The notes beneath the pieces are model-generated. The model was not told where the DNA came from and did no database searches. It saw only the letters and a program-made list of their open reading frames with translations. Source: Ligula intestinalis (Eukaryota > Platyhelminthes > Cestoda > Diphyllobothriidea > Diphyllobothriidae). From it: a stretch of 64,000 nucleotides of DNA. The stretch is from contig JAYGXS010000009.1 of NCBI GenBank assembly GCA_036362985.1, positions 24,403,128-24,467,127 of the forward strand, read 5' to 3'. Position 1 is the stretch's first letter. Each line of letters begins with the position of its first letter. The position numbers and the translations under genes are program-made. Positions 10,101 through 21,651 of the stretch are shown piece by piece.

Positions 10101-10204
10101 ACTATTGTGCGGCTGCTGGCGAGGCTCAACAATAAACTCAAAACAGAGTGGAATGAGTGAGTTCCGTTTGCGATCCGGGAGCATCTATCAACTAGTATTA
10201 GTAT

Positions 10205-10375
10205 CTCCCGAACTAAACCAACATGACAACGAGCTCATAGCGCAATGGTTAAGGCGCCATTTAGAGCCTCCAGTAGTGCACAATTGGCTGACGACAGCTA
10301 ATAAACTAGAAGCGGCCATTCTAGTCTCTCTAATTTATCGTCGACAATATTCATCTGCCTAGTAAATATTATTAG
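10205..10375 (+). repeat. SINE-like family S copy: tRNA-like head joined to hammerhead
   Basis: A box-A-like segment, TAGCGCAATGGTTAAGGCGC (about 10237), lies 30 bases before a hammerhead-like core: AATTGG, CTGACGA (10288-10294), a stem II region with AGCTAATAAACT, GAAG, CGGCCATT, then CTAGTC. AATTGG and CTAGTC still pair at five of six positions. The tail ATTTATCGTCGACAATATTC matches the tails at 10.08, 54.8 and 63.34 kb. The combination of a pol III-type head and a hammerhead recalls the Schistosoma Sm-alpha repeats, a known precedent in flatworms. Confidence 0.5.
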
Positions 10376-10379
10376 AACT

Positions 10380-11510
10380 AGAAGCTAACAACTGGCACAG
10401 CGGCCCGAGACTGACAGTTTCCGAATGTGCTCGAAATCAGCGTCCAACAGAACTTACTCTTATATCTCTAAAGAACAGCATGATACAGCAAAGTAACAAC
10501 TTATCGCAGGTACTTAGAATATATAAGTTACACCATCTTATACCCAGATGTTTACACCTCAACCAACGCTTGTTGTTTTAAACCAACGCAATTCCCCTTA
10601 TTTGTGTCCATCTAATCTTCACGGAGAAGGTTCTAAAACGTGGTGTTTGTTAATATATTCTTATCTCTGTTAATGTTCAGTTATACCACAATGCGCATAC
10701 TGATATAAAATAGCCTATGAAGTGATCGGAATATCGGAAAAGGTCCCTTTTTCCCTTAGCCTGTCCTGCTTTCCTTACATAAAACAGTTCTTTGGTAAAA
10801 GACTTGCTAAGCCTCAACCCAAATCATTAAACAAAAACAGCAAACATACATGTATATCTTACAACTCACTCAAATTTTGAATCTTAAAAGTTCCTGCTGC
10901 AGGTAATTAACGGTACGTTATTAGATAGCATTTTTCGTAAACATCAGTGAAGAATGACCAAACAAAAAGTTTAAGGAGTCCGCAAATTCCAGTTATCCCT
11001 CTGTTCCGTTAGCCAGACTCTTAATCGACATCCGATCGCCCGATTCCATCTTTCCTCGCGGGGAGAGAGGGGGCAAACAAAGCCAGTTTTGTTTGACAGC
11101 TGTCAACGTCACATCTGGCACACATGGAGTTCAACGCCACGCCCAACTATGCGCCAGGGGTAGCATAGCTGCTGGGTGAGACAGAACTGGGGCACCGAGA
11201 TCTTATTCGTAAGTGTGCGCGCGACCTCTGGTCTTACTTCTCGCACCAAAACAAAGACAGGCGTGGGCGTCACGCTACTTCACACCGCGTGTCCTCTAAC
11301 CCGACATCCAGACGGAGACGGTCCACTAAGCATAGAAAGGAACGCACACCTGCCAGGCAGGTAGTCGAAAGGTTGGCTGTCACACAAAAACAGACTTTGG
11401 TCAACAAACATGTCGGCTCCAGCACATACTGACTGTACCCCTGAGAAAAAAAACCCTACTTTGTTGCCTGTATACCCAGGCGGAGCGAATTTATTGGTTA
11501 AAATCTGGGA
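10380..11510. other. Unassigned sequence
   Basis: No supported gene. A GC-rich patch lies at about 11000-11370 with an open frame of 62 codons and no recognisable motif. Confidence 0.35.
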
Positions 11511-11514
11511 TTTT

Positions 11515-11575
11515 CATCCCTCGAGATGGGGTATGACTGGCTAACAGGTCGGAAATGGCCATTTCGGTCGCCCGA
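11515..11575 (+). repeat. Family S fragment
   Basis: GACTGGCTAACAGGTCGGAA is followed by ATGGCCAT and TTCGGTC. The stem I strands GACTG and CGGTC pair fully, and the palindrome ATGGCCAT is intact, but the CUGANGA box and stem II are mostly deleted. Confidence 0.4.
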
Positions 11576-11579
11576 ATCC

Positions 11580-12900
11580 ATTTCATCAGTGCACACAGTG
11601 TTGAAATCTTGCGCGCAAAAAAATGTCGGAAAATCCTACATCAGATTTTAACTGCCTTTCACTCTGTGAACATGCCATATTTAGCTCCTTCCTCCTCTTT
11701 CTTCCCCCTCAAAATAACAAAAGCACTAAGCTGCAAGCGACCGGCTGCAATAGCTAACGCGTATTCTATTACCAACACAGTCAAAAAGCAGGTTACTTAT
11801 ATAAATCAGTAGTTATTATTTATTAATATACATACTTAGCGATTAACATGTACCGCCTAGCACCAACTGGGTTTATATAAGCGTACTAAAGGCCTCAACT
11901 TGATCACTTGCAGCCTAAAAAACCTACCTTGGATTCCCAGTAATTAGAAGTTATAGGAATGCACGTTGCGGAACCAAACCATGCTGACTCCTTTGAAGAA
12001 GCCATGAATGCCATTAACGTTATTCCTCCTGATTTATGGTTTTTCCCAGATAGCTGCCTTACGACAGTAGTCATCACTTACGACTCGAGAGGAAGACAAA
12101 GCAACGGAAGTCCTTGAGGGTCCAGAGTGAAATTTCCTTAATGCACACTGCAATTTCATTGTCGACATCTCTTTTGCAATGACAACTTTTTTTTTTGTTC
12201 TTCAAGTTCATCAACGAAGGTCACCCGTCTCTATAAGGCAGAAAAAATATTTAAACGGTTTATCCATACGTACGATTGCTTGCAAAAAGAAAACTGCGGT
12301 TTGTTGTAGAGAGCCACCACAATATCAAGTCACTTGTGAGACACAGAAAATTACCCATTAATTCCACATAAAGCTTCTGTTGCGTACTTTATACTGTCAC
12401 TTTCAAATAGGTTTGCTTAGTTTCAGCAAGAGCTTAATGAATCTGTACCAGCGCTTTGCTTTCCAAAGTTCAACCAAATTGCTCAGTTTATGACTGAGAC
12501 CCACTATGCATGGTACATTGGTTGTGTTTTAGATCAACACGGCGATAAGAATGGATTACGGTAGAAAAAACGTGCCAATCATTGGCCTCGGCTTTTTACC
12601 CATACTGCTTGTTGCCCAATACCTGGTTCCTGCCAACGCCTCTGCTCTGGGGTGGTTCAAGATCAGCGCCTCACTAACCATTTCACAAGCTGCTACCCCT
12701 AGAAGTTCGAAACGACCAAATTCGCTTAAGAGTCGCATTGTTTAGAGGTCGTAGTCATAATAAGAAGAAATGGTAAGGATTCTTATTAGAGCCGCCGAAT
12801 GCATGGAAAGTGCACAAGTGAAAATAAATGAGAGCCGCTCGTAATTGTTTTACTTAACTAAAAGATTGGTAAAAAAAGTTGCGGAGCGAACAGAAAACAC
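11580..12900. other. Unassigned sequence
   Basis: Nothing I can support. A frame at 12551-12745 reads fairly hydrophobic (IIGLGFLPILLVAQYLVPAN) but is only 64 codons, is overlapped by an antisense frame of equal length, and has no known match. Confidence 0.35.
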
Positions 12901-12902
12901 CT

Positions 12903-13062
12903 ATAAAACGATAAAAGCATCTCTTAGTGGTTAGCAGAAGAAGCCAGTAAACCAATAAAACTATGAGAACATCTCCCATTAGTTAATAAAAGAAGCATAT
13001 ATACCGCGAAGACTATTAGAGCAACTCCTTCTACCAATAGTTAGTCGCACTATAAATCCCTG
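12903..13062 (+). repeat. Possible diverged tandem repeat, about 53-bp unit
   Basis: Three consecutive segments share a frame of ACTAT/CGATA, AGCATCTC/AACATCTC/GCAACTCC and TTAGTGGTTA/TTAGTTAATA/ATAGTTAGTC. Identity is low, so this is weak. Confidence 0.25.
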
Positions 13063-13267
13063 CAGGAGAAACTATTATCGAATCCCCTTGAGGTTCATAC
13101 ACATATACCGGTTAGCGAATCCGGTGGTGATTCAAAAGAGAAACTTATTTTATAAAGTTAATCGCGAATTTGTAATAATTCATTTGACTCAATTTAAGAA
13201 GAGACGCTGCTGCCTCAGTGGGAGTTTTCAACCCATGAAAGCATGTAAAAGGCTTGAGTAAACTGAG

Positions 13268-13880
13268 TGTTAGTGTTAACACATCCCAAAACGCGAGTCA
13301 TCACTCGGGCCGCTCTGAGGGCAAGAGAACAAAGGAAGCCCACATGTCAGCGGGCGCATACAAAACTAGGCAAGAGCGCGACCTTCAAAGGGCCGACAGG
13401 TGAGGACGCAAGGACAGCCGTCGGCCGGGTTTTGAGGTCACGCCTGACAAGGGGGCACGAAAGGGCGCATGCACATTTGCGCGTAACAGTGGCGTGATGT
13501 GTCACCCCGAGGACACCCCACGATGGCCGCCTGTAGAGGGTCCAATAGGGAACAAAGGCCAATGGTCCTTAAATACGCTGCCACCGCCTGGAGGCGGCAT
13601 TCTGCTGTTGGCGACACGATATTCTGCTGCTTGTGACACGATACTCTGTTGCCGAGACCTGCTGCTTTCGAGACGAGACCGACGACAGAAGACACGCTGT
13701 TGACGGACGCAGGACGAGCGGCACAGAAGGACAATCTGCCGGACACAAAGAACACAGAGTTGATGTACAAGCAGAAACAGTTATAGTAAACTATCCTCTA
13801 CTATCCTGTCTGCCTTCATTTCCTAACATACACATGAAGGTTTAACCGGTGTCAACGCAGGTGCTTAAAAGGTTATAACA
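13268..13880 (+). mobile_element. Candidate solo or 5' LTR of an LTR retrotransposon
   Basis: The segment starts TGTTAGTGTTAACA and ends GGTTATAACA, giving TGTTA...TAACA ends, and its interior is GC-rich compared with the surroundings. A TTAAATACG box at about 13570 could act as a TATA element. It is followed by AGTGGCGATGCAG, where TGG at the expected place could begin a primer binding site. Short diverged repeats of TTCTGCTG with CGACACGAT lie at 13598-13650. No second LTR, Gag, protease or integrase frame is visible downstream, and no target duplication is clear. Confidence 0.35.
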
Positions 13881-14540
13881 AGTGGCGATGCAGATGCTTA
13901 CACAAAATCATAACAGCCAGCTATATGACCACAAAGCCTACTAGAACGTTAATAATTCCCCAATTGAGATACAGGAAACTGACTGCGCAAACAGACTTAA
14001 CTAAACAAATAATACATAATATACCAGATTACTGTTAGACGCAGACATTGTCATTTGCGCGGCAGTTGTAAGAAGGAACTCAGATGCTGCAGTGGCGGAT
14101 GAGTGGACTGGGAGTCAAACGGTGACGGCGGGCAGCCAATGCGGCTAGTCAGGCCACAAGAGAACGCGCAGACAATCTCTGATAAGCCACTATCCCTAGC
14201 AGACAGGCAGAGTTGCATCACACACCGGATAGTGAGGACACGCTAGTTCGCTCCAAATGCCGGGGCCTGCCCCCGAGGCGGGACAAAGAGCGCGCTAGAG
14301 ATCAACCAGCAACAATAGCTACCCTAGACAGCAACTCCGGGTTTTGTACACGATTAAACCTCCTCCAGGTGGATTCCAAAGGTTACGCCGTTCCAATTGT
14401 GTTCTTCCTTGGGGCTTCCAAAGGGCGTACTTCGACGGTGACACATGTCAGATGTCAAATATCAACAATTGGAGATGCGTCTTTATAACACAAGGAAACA
14501 CTCCAGAATAAAAGGATGCGAGCACTGGAGTACGAGCCTT
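13881..14540. other. Unassigned sequence after candidate LTR
   Basis: This could be decayed internal retrotransposon sequence if the LTR call is right. No protein motif is visible in any frame. Confidence 0.3.
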
Positions 14541-14544
14541 AGTT

Positions 14545-14640
14545 TCCTGAGATTTCTACTTCCTTCGGGAAGTCGAAACGTCAGAAAAGTAAAGCTCTTC
14601 TTTCAATGATCGCATTATCTTGTAAATCAGCGCATTTATT
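14545..14640 (+). repeat. Penelope-like terminus with hammerhead-like hairpin
   Basis: CCTGAGATTTCT is followed by a perfect UUCG-capped hairpin (ACTTCC-TTCG-GGAAGT), then CGAAACGTCAG and later TCTTCTTTCAATGATCGCAT. GAAACGTC and the GATCGCAT/CTTCTT segment are shared with PLE families B, C and E here. The CUGANGA box is altered to CTGAGAT. Confidence 0.4.
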
Positions 14641-14649
14641 TCCTCACTA

Positions 14650-14735
14650 TAAACCATCCAACAAGCTTAAAGCTATCATGTTGCGCTAAAAATCATGGTT
14701 GCCAGGTGATAACCCAGACCACTGGGTCGGTCCGG
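14650..14735 (+). repeat. Family R fragment
   Basis: One frame gives SLKLSCCAKNHGCQVI, matching the LKLSRCAK...GGCQ peptide of the copy at 9490. It is cut off just before the neighbouring PLE. Confidence 0.45.
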
Positions 14736-14926
14736 TCTGTGTTTTGTTTCAGTTCAAGTTAACTTTCAATTTATTGAGCGAGGGTAATAGGTAATTCCTT
14801 TGATAACCCTTTTGATTACATGCTGGTTCGTCATATACATATATGCATGGATAAGTGAAGTAAGTTGCATTCCGAAATGATATGATGAAAAGAAAGAAGA
14901 TCTTCGGAAAATCGAGTTGTACTCGT

Positions 14927-14961
14927 GAATTTTCGAACAAGTCTCACGTGTTCGTCGTCAG
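14927..14961 (-). ncRNA. Hammerhead-like core, left terminus of PLE-A1
   Basis: On the minus strand: CTGACGA, then a stem II with GAACA and TGTTC pairing, then GAAAATTC. Stem III would be the self-complementary AATT with C as cleavage base, so a dimer form would be required. All core bases are as expected. Confidence 0.6.
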
Positions 14962-15211
14962 ACTAAATTAAAAGTGAGGGCTGGGAAGGTCGCACGAGAT
15001 GTTTTGGAGGCAGAGGTTACAACGGACGGGGGAGGGAAGGGGGGATTGGGTGGAAGGGTTATGGTGACGTGACAATCGCGGCGATAGGTTGTGCTAGTGA
15101 GGGGAGGGGGTGTTAGCGTTTGGACTATGGGCCGCGTGTTCAGGGGAAGGGGGTGCTGGTTAAGAGTCAGAGAAATTCCACTTGACTGGGCGCAGAGAGC
15201 CAGTTGTTGTT

Positions 15212-16100
15212 TCAGGCTGTGTCCAGATTAGTACACCATACACGAAACCCGGTATAGTGTGAGTCAAGCTCTACGTGCCTGTTTATACTAACCGGATTCG
15301 AGTGCCAAGCTTCAAGGAATTCTCTCGCTTGTCGCATATTAGCCATTGCGATCACGTCGGTGGCATCCCAATTGAAGCGGTGATCACACTCAATGAAGTG
15401 TGCAAATACGAGTGATAAATGATTCCGTAGGCAAACGGCTGACTTGTGTTCGTTGATGCGAGTCTCAAGGCGTCGGCCTGTTTGGCCAATATAAACGCAA
15501 GGGCAACCAGCAACCAGCACACGGTATACGATAAACGACATTACTTAGTTCTCCCACGGGTAGAGCGTCCTTTACTCGACGTAAGCTTGCGCGCAGTGAG
15601 GTTGCGGGCTTGTGGGCAACGGTGATGCCAAAGCGACTTAGTTGCCGAGAGATGGTTTCAGATACTCCGTTCATGTAGGGCAGAGAATAAAATTTCCGTG
15701 GCAATGTAACATCGTTGGGCGGGAGGTTTTGTGCTTGACCCCGACGTATAAGGCAATTCTTGACAAAGCTTGTCGGATATCCATTGGCCCGGAAAAATTT
15801 GTACAAGTACGTTAGTTCTCTCTTGAGCAAATCATCGTTACTGCAATAACGGTGGGCCCGTTGGAAAAGAGTGCGAACACAGCTTCTTTTATGGGCCGCA
15901 GGATGGTTACTCCTATATTTAAGGATGATTTCTGCAGTGGAGTCCTTTCGGTAGACGCTTGTTGCGAGTTCGCCATCTGCGAGTTTTTGTATCCTCATGT
16001 CAAGGAATGGGAGGGTGTCTCCTGTTGCCTCTTCGCGGGTAAATTGTATTTCTGAGAAGACCCCATTTAGACTCTGGTGCAGCCGTTCGACATCGCACAA
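15212..16100 (-). pseudogene. Penelope-like RT thumb plus GIY-YIG nuclease (one frameshift)
   Basis: A retroelement polyprotein C-terminus. The frame 16100 to 15465 (211 codons) carries the thumb and connecting region: DTLPFLDMRIQKL, SVYRKDSTAEIILKYRSNHP, HKRSCVRTLFQRA, then LPYMNGVSETISRQLSRF and ITVAHKPA, ending in VVYRIPCAGC. A frameshift near 15520 passes to 15541-15212, which gives CVYIGQTGRRLETRINEHKS (GIY-YIG core), FAHFIECDHRFNWDATDVI and REFLEAWHSNPVSINRHVEL. The catalytic YxDD palm lies upstream and is missing. One frameshift and no in-frame stops make this one of the younger PLE copies here. Assignment is strong. Confidence 0.85.
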
Positions 16101-16227
16101 CCTATCGCCGCGAGTGTCACGTCACCATAACCCTTCCACCCAATCCTTCCTTCCCTCCCCCGTCCGTTGTAACCTCTGCCTCCAAAACATCTAGTGCGAC
16201 ATTCTCAGCCCTCACTTTTAATTTAGT

Positions 16228-16262
16228 CTGACGACGAACACGTGATACTTGTTCGAAAATTC
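16228..16262 (+). ncRNA. Hammerhead-like core, right terminus of PLE-A1
   Basis: CTGACGA (16228-16234), stem II with GAACA and TGTTC, then GAAAATTC (16255-16262). It is the inverted partner of 14927-14961 and differs from it in the stem II loop only. Confidence 0.6.
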
Positions 16263-16429
16263 ACGAGTAAAACTCGATTTTCCGAGGATCTTCTTTCTTT
16301 TCAACATATATGCATATACATATGTACACGCACACGTGGAAAAATGAACACTACTAAAATAGTATTGGCAAACAGTGAGTAGCATTGTTTTTTACAACTA
16401 AGTCCGGTAGTTAGAATTCAGACTTCGAG

Positions 16430-17440
16430 GTAAAACAGGGGACGCATGTAATTAGCTAAGCGTTGTTTGTACAAGTGTAGGGAAGTGGCCTCCATGACTG
16501 ACTGTGGTGGCTATTCCACTGTTGTATAGCCCGTTGCATGAAGAATTCAGAGCGGAGATTGAGCTTAGTCATCATCGTGTGCGGCTTCATTTTGTGCTCA
16601 CGGAGATGAGGCAACGGGGCCACCGAAACATGTCCTTAATGCGCAATCGTTGCCCAAGACCTGCATTTCCTTTTAAACCAAGATAAAAGCCCCTCTTTGT
16701 TGCTTGTAATACATAGGGAATAAATTGAGGCATACCAATCGATCTTTGTAAGAGTGGATTTTAGTCCTCTTACTAGCTCTGTTGCCGAGGCTACTTTTTC
16801 TCGAGACGTGTTGTGTCTTTTGAAAACCATGGCTGCCATTCCTATTGTCCATGTTCTAGGTGTTGAAGAACGAAGGTACCGACACTTTTCGAAAGAGATC
16901 TTTGTCGAAAGCTCGAAACACCCTTTTGATAGCGTGTGACACTTCCTGGCTTTGTGTGCAGCCTTGACACATTGTACCAATAGCTTTTAAGCTTCATCTT
17001 TATCCAAACGCAGAGGTCTTTCTGTAAAGATTCTACGGGAATTCGAGTGTGGTTCAGGTAAAAAGTACTTATGCTGTGGGGTATGACGTCGTTCGTTGGA
17101 CGCAGATGGAGGATGGCACACTTTTTCACATTGAAATCAAGGAGATATCGCTCGGACCACGTCTGCAGTTTGTACATATTATTTTGCAGAGCTTCTCGGT
17201 CGCTCGAGCGCTTAATGACCTGCCAGAGTCTAACGTCATCGGCGAACATGATTTTACTGCAGTCCAGTTCTTGAAGGATGTCATTAACATAGAGGATTAA
17301 GAGTAGAGTAGGTATGGGATAGTTTGTGTAGAGTGGCTGACTAGTGGGCTGAGAGTCAAGCTGCAATATCTCCTTATTAAAGTGGTCCTTGTGACATTTC
17401 CACACATCCGGAGTCCTGGCCAGGTGTAGCCTCATTCTAT
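16430..17440 (-). pseudogene. Non-LTR retrotransposon RT, C-terminal part (CR1/Jockey-like), decayed
   Basis: The frame 17435-16842 contains LLILYVNDILQELDCSK, IMFADDVRLW (RT motif C, FADD at about 17235-17249), LQTWSERYLLDFNVKKC and HLRPTND, the usual order after RT motif C in CR1/Jockey elements. Further on, different frames give AFDKDLF-like and TKIDWYASIYSLCIT-like segments, and at 16640-16450 FFMQRAIQQWNS, the conserved C-terminal tail. Several frameshifts are present. Motif A and the endonuclease domain are missing. It is a dead, 5'-truncated copy and is older than the relative at 21652. Confidence 0.75.
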
Positions 17441-17459
17441 GGAGGGGCAGACACGTGCC

Positions 17460-17600
17460 CGATCCCGCTTTCCATCCTTTTGACTAAGCTTTGATATCAA
17501 GCACAGGCAAAAGAGACAAGAGAGAGTGCGGTAGATGCAGCGAAAGTCTACTTTCACTTAAAAACTAACTCACGCACAAGTCACCGACCCTGCACTAACT
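17460..17600 (+). repeat. Family R, distal part only
   Basis: AGTGCGGTAGATGCAGCG, AAGTCTACTTTCACTTAAA and CAAGTCACCGACCCTGC match 9741-9810 and 2124-2190. The LKLSRCAK core is absent. Confidence 0.45.
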
Positions 17601-19193
17601 TATTGTGGAACACACGATGAATCTAAGCAAATTCGCTGGCCGACTTCATCTTTTTCGGTCCCGGACTCACATTGAAATACTTCCGGATGGAGATAAGGAA
17701 ATTGTTTCCTCGTCTGCATCAAAAATCTATGGAGGCGTAGAGACCAAAGCGATTAGGAAAGCGACAGACATGATACATGTACTAAATTTCAGCAGCAACC
17801 ACTGAAGCAACCACAAAAACATTTGCTTAAGGGCACTTTATCGACGTGTTGAGGTGCCATGCGGTGCACCGGAAGACCAAGTTGCCCAACGACAATACCG
17901 TCGAAGCGTGTTCGCAGAAACTGGTTAGACCCACAACTTAAGTTGCCCATGCATGCGCAAACTAGCAACAAATGGCACCAACCCCACATTGTGGTGAGCG
18001 ATTTTGTAAGTCACAAACGTCTCGGAGGCCGTCGACTGCCGTCTCGCACCACTTAGGGTCGTGGTCGCACACCGGCCGAACGCAGCCATTAGGCGTCCGG
18101 TAGTGATATCAAAAGACCCACTGCCATGACAAGGAATTTCCGGGGTAGTTTATTGGATCCGGTGCAGTTGCAGAGAAATCTACTAATTTGAATAAACTGG
18201 AAGGTACCTTATGTGGCACAATGCCGAATACGCTGCAGCAGTGCAGCTAAATGACTCCGAATCGGCCGGACATTTAAATTCAGCGAGGCTGAAATTCTCA
18301 CTAGTGGTGACAATCGTGTGAGCCACGAAATGCTTGAGTCAATAAACAAATGCTACAAGCTGTCCTACCAATATTTCATGATGAGGCTCAGTTCGGCAAA
18401 AGCAATTCGTCACTGGGGAAGTGCATGGCCCAATGCACCTTCTAACGCCAGTGCCAGCTGTCCGAGCAATCATTATGCCCGAGTCAAACCTTGGAAAGAA
18501 AAGTTTAGCAGGTAACAGCCCGCACGCCGGCAATCAAGCCATTAGCGCACAAACAGGCAAATGACCCCGATATGGTAGGAGAACTTAAGTCTCATAGGTA
18601 TGCAGTGGCATAACGACAGTATCCCATAAATACTGCGACTCCCCATACACGAATTACCCATTTCTGCTACTGACTCTGAGGCTAAATTCCAACCGTAGCC
18701 CAAAATTTAAGGCAAGTAAGGGAGTTCAAACGGTCTGCTAGACGCGTGCCGTACGATTCTTTTCCTGCCGCTTATCTCGGGGACCCGAAGATATCGGCCC
18801 TTTCGAGGGTCCAGTTATCCCCACTGTCATTCATGTTCAGGCAGTCGAGTTCGCTAACTCCGTCTCTTGAAGCTGCCAGGATGATATTTCCCTCCTCTAG
18901 GTACCCAAAGCCTTAAGCATCTTAATCAGCTTAAGATTTTCGCATGGATTATGCACACAAGCATGACAAACCTTGAATAGACTCTACATAAGTACCTTCG
19001 CACTGGCGTTCTCTTCCACCAAATAAAAATTCAGCGGTACACACGAACGGCGACTCAAAAAAATACGCATGCTTGTGCTTTCCTAACCTGGTTGATTGAC
19101 AGCGTTTTTCGAAGTTTCTGTGCTTGCCAAGGTCTCCAGCATTAATTGGCTAAAACTGTCAAAATTTCGGCGTTGGAATCTCGGATTACCGAA
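17601..19193. other. Unassigned sequence
   Basis: No gene or repeat recognised. Short open frames at 17605-18056 and 18318-18533 occur on both strands and have no motifs. Confidence 0.35.
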
Positions 19194-19221
19194 CGGTCAA
19201 ATTTGCCACAATATTTGACCG
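19194..19221. repeat. 9-bp inverted repeat
   Basis: CGGTCAAAT and ATTTGACCG flank a 10-base loop. Its role is unknown. Confidence 0.6.
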
Positions 19222-19852
19222 CCCTTAGAGGACTACAAAAATATGGAGTCCTACTTTCGGCAAAACGGGGGGCATGTTTTGCTGGAAAGAAACCACACTT
19301 CTGGAACACGTAATCTGCTCCACATTATCTGAAAATTTGGGATGAAAGCACAATACACGAACCTGATTGGTCGATTATTTTTGTTGCTACTGCCATTATT
19401 TCAGTAGACGTTTTGGCGACCATTAAAAAACGGAACTGCTGCAGATTGACTGCGGTTGATTGTCATACAACGGGTATCAGATGCTATGGTTTTTCACTTA
19501 GCTTAGCGGCTTTTCAAAAGATTGATTTGAGAACTCGGGCCTTGTTATGGGCGTAAACCTGCGATTTTCTGCTACGTTAACCAGCAAGGTTATTGAGTTC
19601 AGCGGTTTAGTCGAGGGTTAAAGAGGTTTAGTTTTAGCGCTATTGTTAATTATAGAGTTAAGGTAAATTATAGGCCCACAGTTATGGACACTGCGAATGT
19701 TTTATTATTCGCACTCCAACTCTACACGGCAAAGTTCAAGCTAGTGTGGACTAACTACTCCTGACATGACAGCTTTCGCACAGAGGATACTACACTGATC
19801 CCTTCTCAACCGTATTCCACAGCCTTCTGACCCAGTTGTGAACAAATTGGCG

Positions 19853-19925
19853 GCGTCCGTGGGATTCAAGCTCACGCAAGCAAGGGCAAGGCTTTATTAC
19901 AATCAACGGCCCACCAACTGAGCTA
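19853..19925 (-). repeat. tRNA-derived SINE head
   Basis: On the minus strand: TAGCTCAGTTGGTGGGCC (box A, D-arm consensus) and GAGCTTGAATCCC (box B with changes) at tRNA-like spacing, with no closing acceptor stem. The 3' flank CGGCGTC... AATTTGTTCACAACTGG resembles the flank of the copy at 25283. Confidence 0.5.
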
Positions 19926-21651
19926 TCAAAACCTACCAGGAGTCATTGGTTTAATCGTCCTTGGATCAGGTCACGAACCCAGCCTACCGCAGCGTAGAAA
20001 AACTACCTATTTCCTAAGCAGTCGACCTAAAGTCCACCAGATGAAAACTATATAGAAGTTAGAAATGAAAGGATCAGCAAATGCGAATCATTCAAAAAGG
20101 TATGTTTTTGCGATTATATTTAGACATGTTATGTTTTATTAACCCTAGCATACGCATATTAACATTTTCTACACTAATTTGCACCGTGAACTCTGTTATC
20201 GACTATCGGCAACACGGCCCTGATATGTTCTTTCATATCAGTTCAGTTTCATTGAAGTAACGTGTGTAAACGCATTTTGTATATACAACGTACTCTGTAC
20301 AACGCACAGTATACCGTATTAGTAGAAAGGTTTTCTTCGTAGGAACTACAGGCATTCACACATAGCGTCGCTCTTGTTAAACCGACTGCGCAAACCATCT
20401 GAGAAGGTACTCACAAGAAATTATTGCCGATCGTCCGTAAAAATCTGCGAATCAGCGGAAATCCGCGATGTCAAGGGACTTTTGTTTGCATGTAAAAACT
20501 GGGTAAGGCTAGCCTTATGGCATCAACGACCCTTATTTAATTTGAACACCTGTCTACTTACTTGGTACCGGTAAGCGTGTTTTTATTACTTTGATGTCGG
20601 CTGTTCTACTCACCACAAATAATAGAGTTAAACTGTAAAAATTGAAGAACTAAGTTACCCTATTTTTTTGCGAAAGGAAAGTTCTCAAAATTTAAAACAA
20701 CAGTACCCTTCTGACGTGTGTCTGTACGTACTACAAAAAGTGTCCACTGGATGAAGTACGAACCACGCCCTCTGCGTATAGCTCTGGAATGCACCTGAAA
20801 AGTAACTTGGCCTAATCGGTTAGTGCTCTTAATGAGCTAGTTCGTTTTAAGAGAGTACACTGCAAAAAGACTGATGAAGTTGCACACGATATTCAGCTGA
20901 AAAAATCCCATTTAATAAATTTTTGACATGACAGTTCTAAAGACTTTATAAAAATTATGCAACCTGGCGTTGTACAGAAAGTATTTGTGATGTTTAAAAG
21001 TATAACATACGTATATATACGTAATTTGGCTGTACTGACAAAAGCTTACTTATTAAAGCCACATATCACCTGGTACGGTTGGGTTTTCAGATAGCACTTG
21101 TGTGGGCATAATGGTGATTGTTCTAATGACAACTCGACAATTGTGCATACTGCGTACTTATTTCACGCAGATTAATGGAATCTGTTTCAAATGATCCTAG
21201 TAATTTTTCCGGTCAGATATGAATAGGCGCGTCCTGAGCATTTGGCTTCAGCTGCTCGCATTAACTGCCGACCTAGGTAAAAGGTTTAACAAATCAAAGG
21301 GATGCTAAACTCCCGTTGGAGTGGCCGGCCAATCGACTGATGTTCACTTTTTCTGAAAGAGGGCAAAAAGGCCATTTCGGAGGCATTATCTTACTTCGCC
21401 CGAGAGTCAGCGTAACACCGACCTCGCGGATAAGCCAGTCCCTCCTTAAATGTTGCCAATACAATGGAAACGATGGATGGCTTCTAATGTGTACGTGGCA
21501 GGAAAGAGCGTTTTTTTAATTTAAAAAAATATTTGTGCACTTAATATGATACTTGAAGGACAGTGCGTGTCCGAAATGTCATTTTAAACGGCATGACAAG
21601 CGTCCATTCGAAGACTTTTCGGATAAAGCTGGGCAACAATAGTTTAAGTAG
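19926..21651. other. Unassigned sequence
   Basis: Nothing supported. The region is AT-rich with short unrelated open frames. Confidence 0.35.

Larger units (their letters stand above)
14830..16310 (-). mobile_element. Penelope-like element, family A copy 1, with ~210-bp inverted termini
   Basis: Minus-strand element with the distal part of RT plus GIY-YIG nuclease, bounded by inverted copies of one terminal repeat. About 14885-15095 and 16090-16305 are reverse complements with high identity, both holding CACGTCACCATAACCCTTCC, a CT-rich segment, and a hammerhead-like core. The downstream (left) arm extends further outward to about 14830. The upstream (right) arm abuts the RT codons directly, so the RT fingers and palm were never present or were lost in one event. 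A sister copy at 59440-60620 has its termini in direct orientation instead. Confidence 0.85.

Noticed and set aside
12551..12745. Small membrane protein
   Set aside because: Hydrophobic stretch in a 64-codon frame, but an equally long antisense frame covers it and there is no homologue I recognise.
13494..13845. Coding genes in the GC-rich patch
   Set aside because: Several overlapping frames on both strands are explained by high GC content; no motifs.
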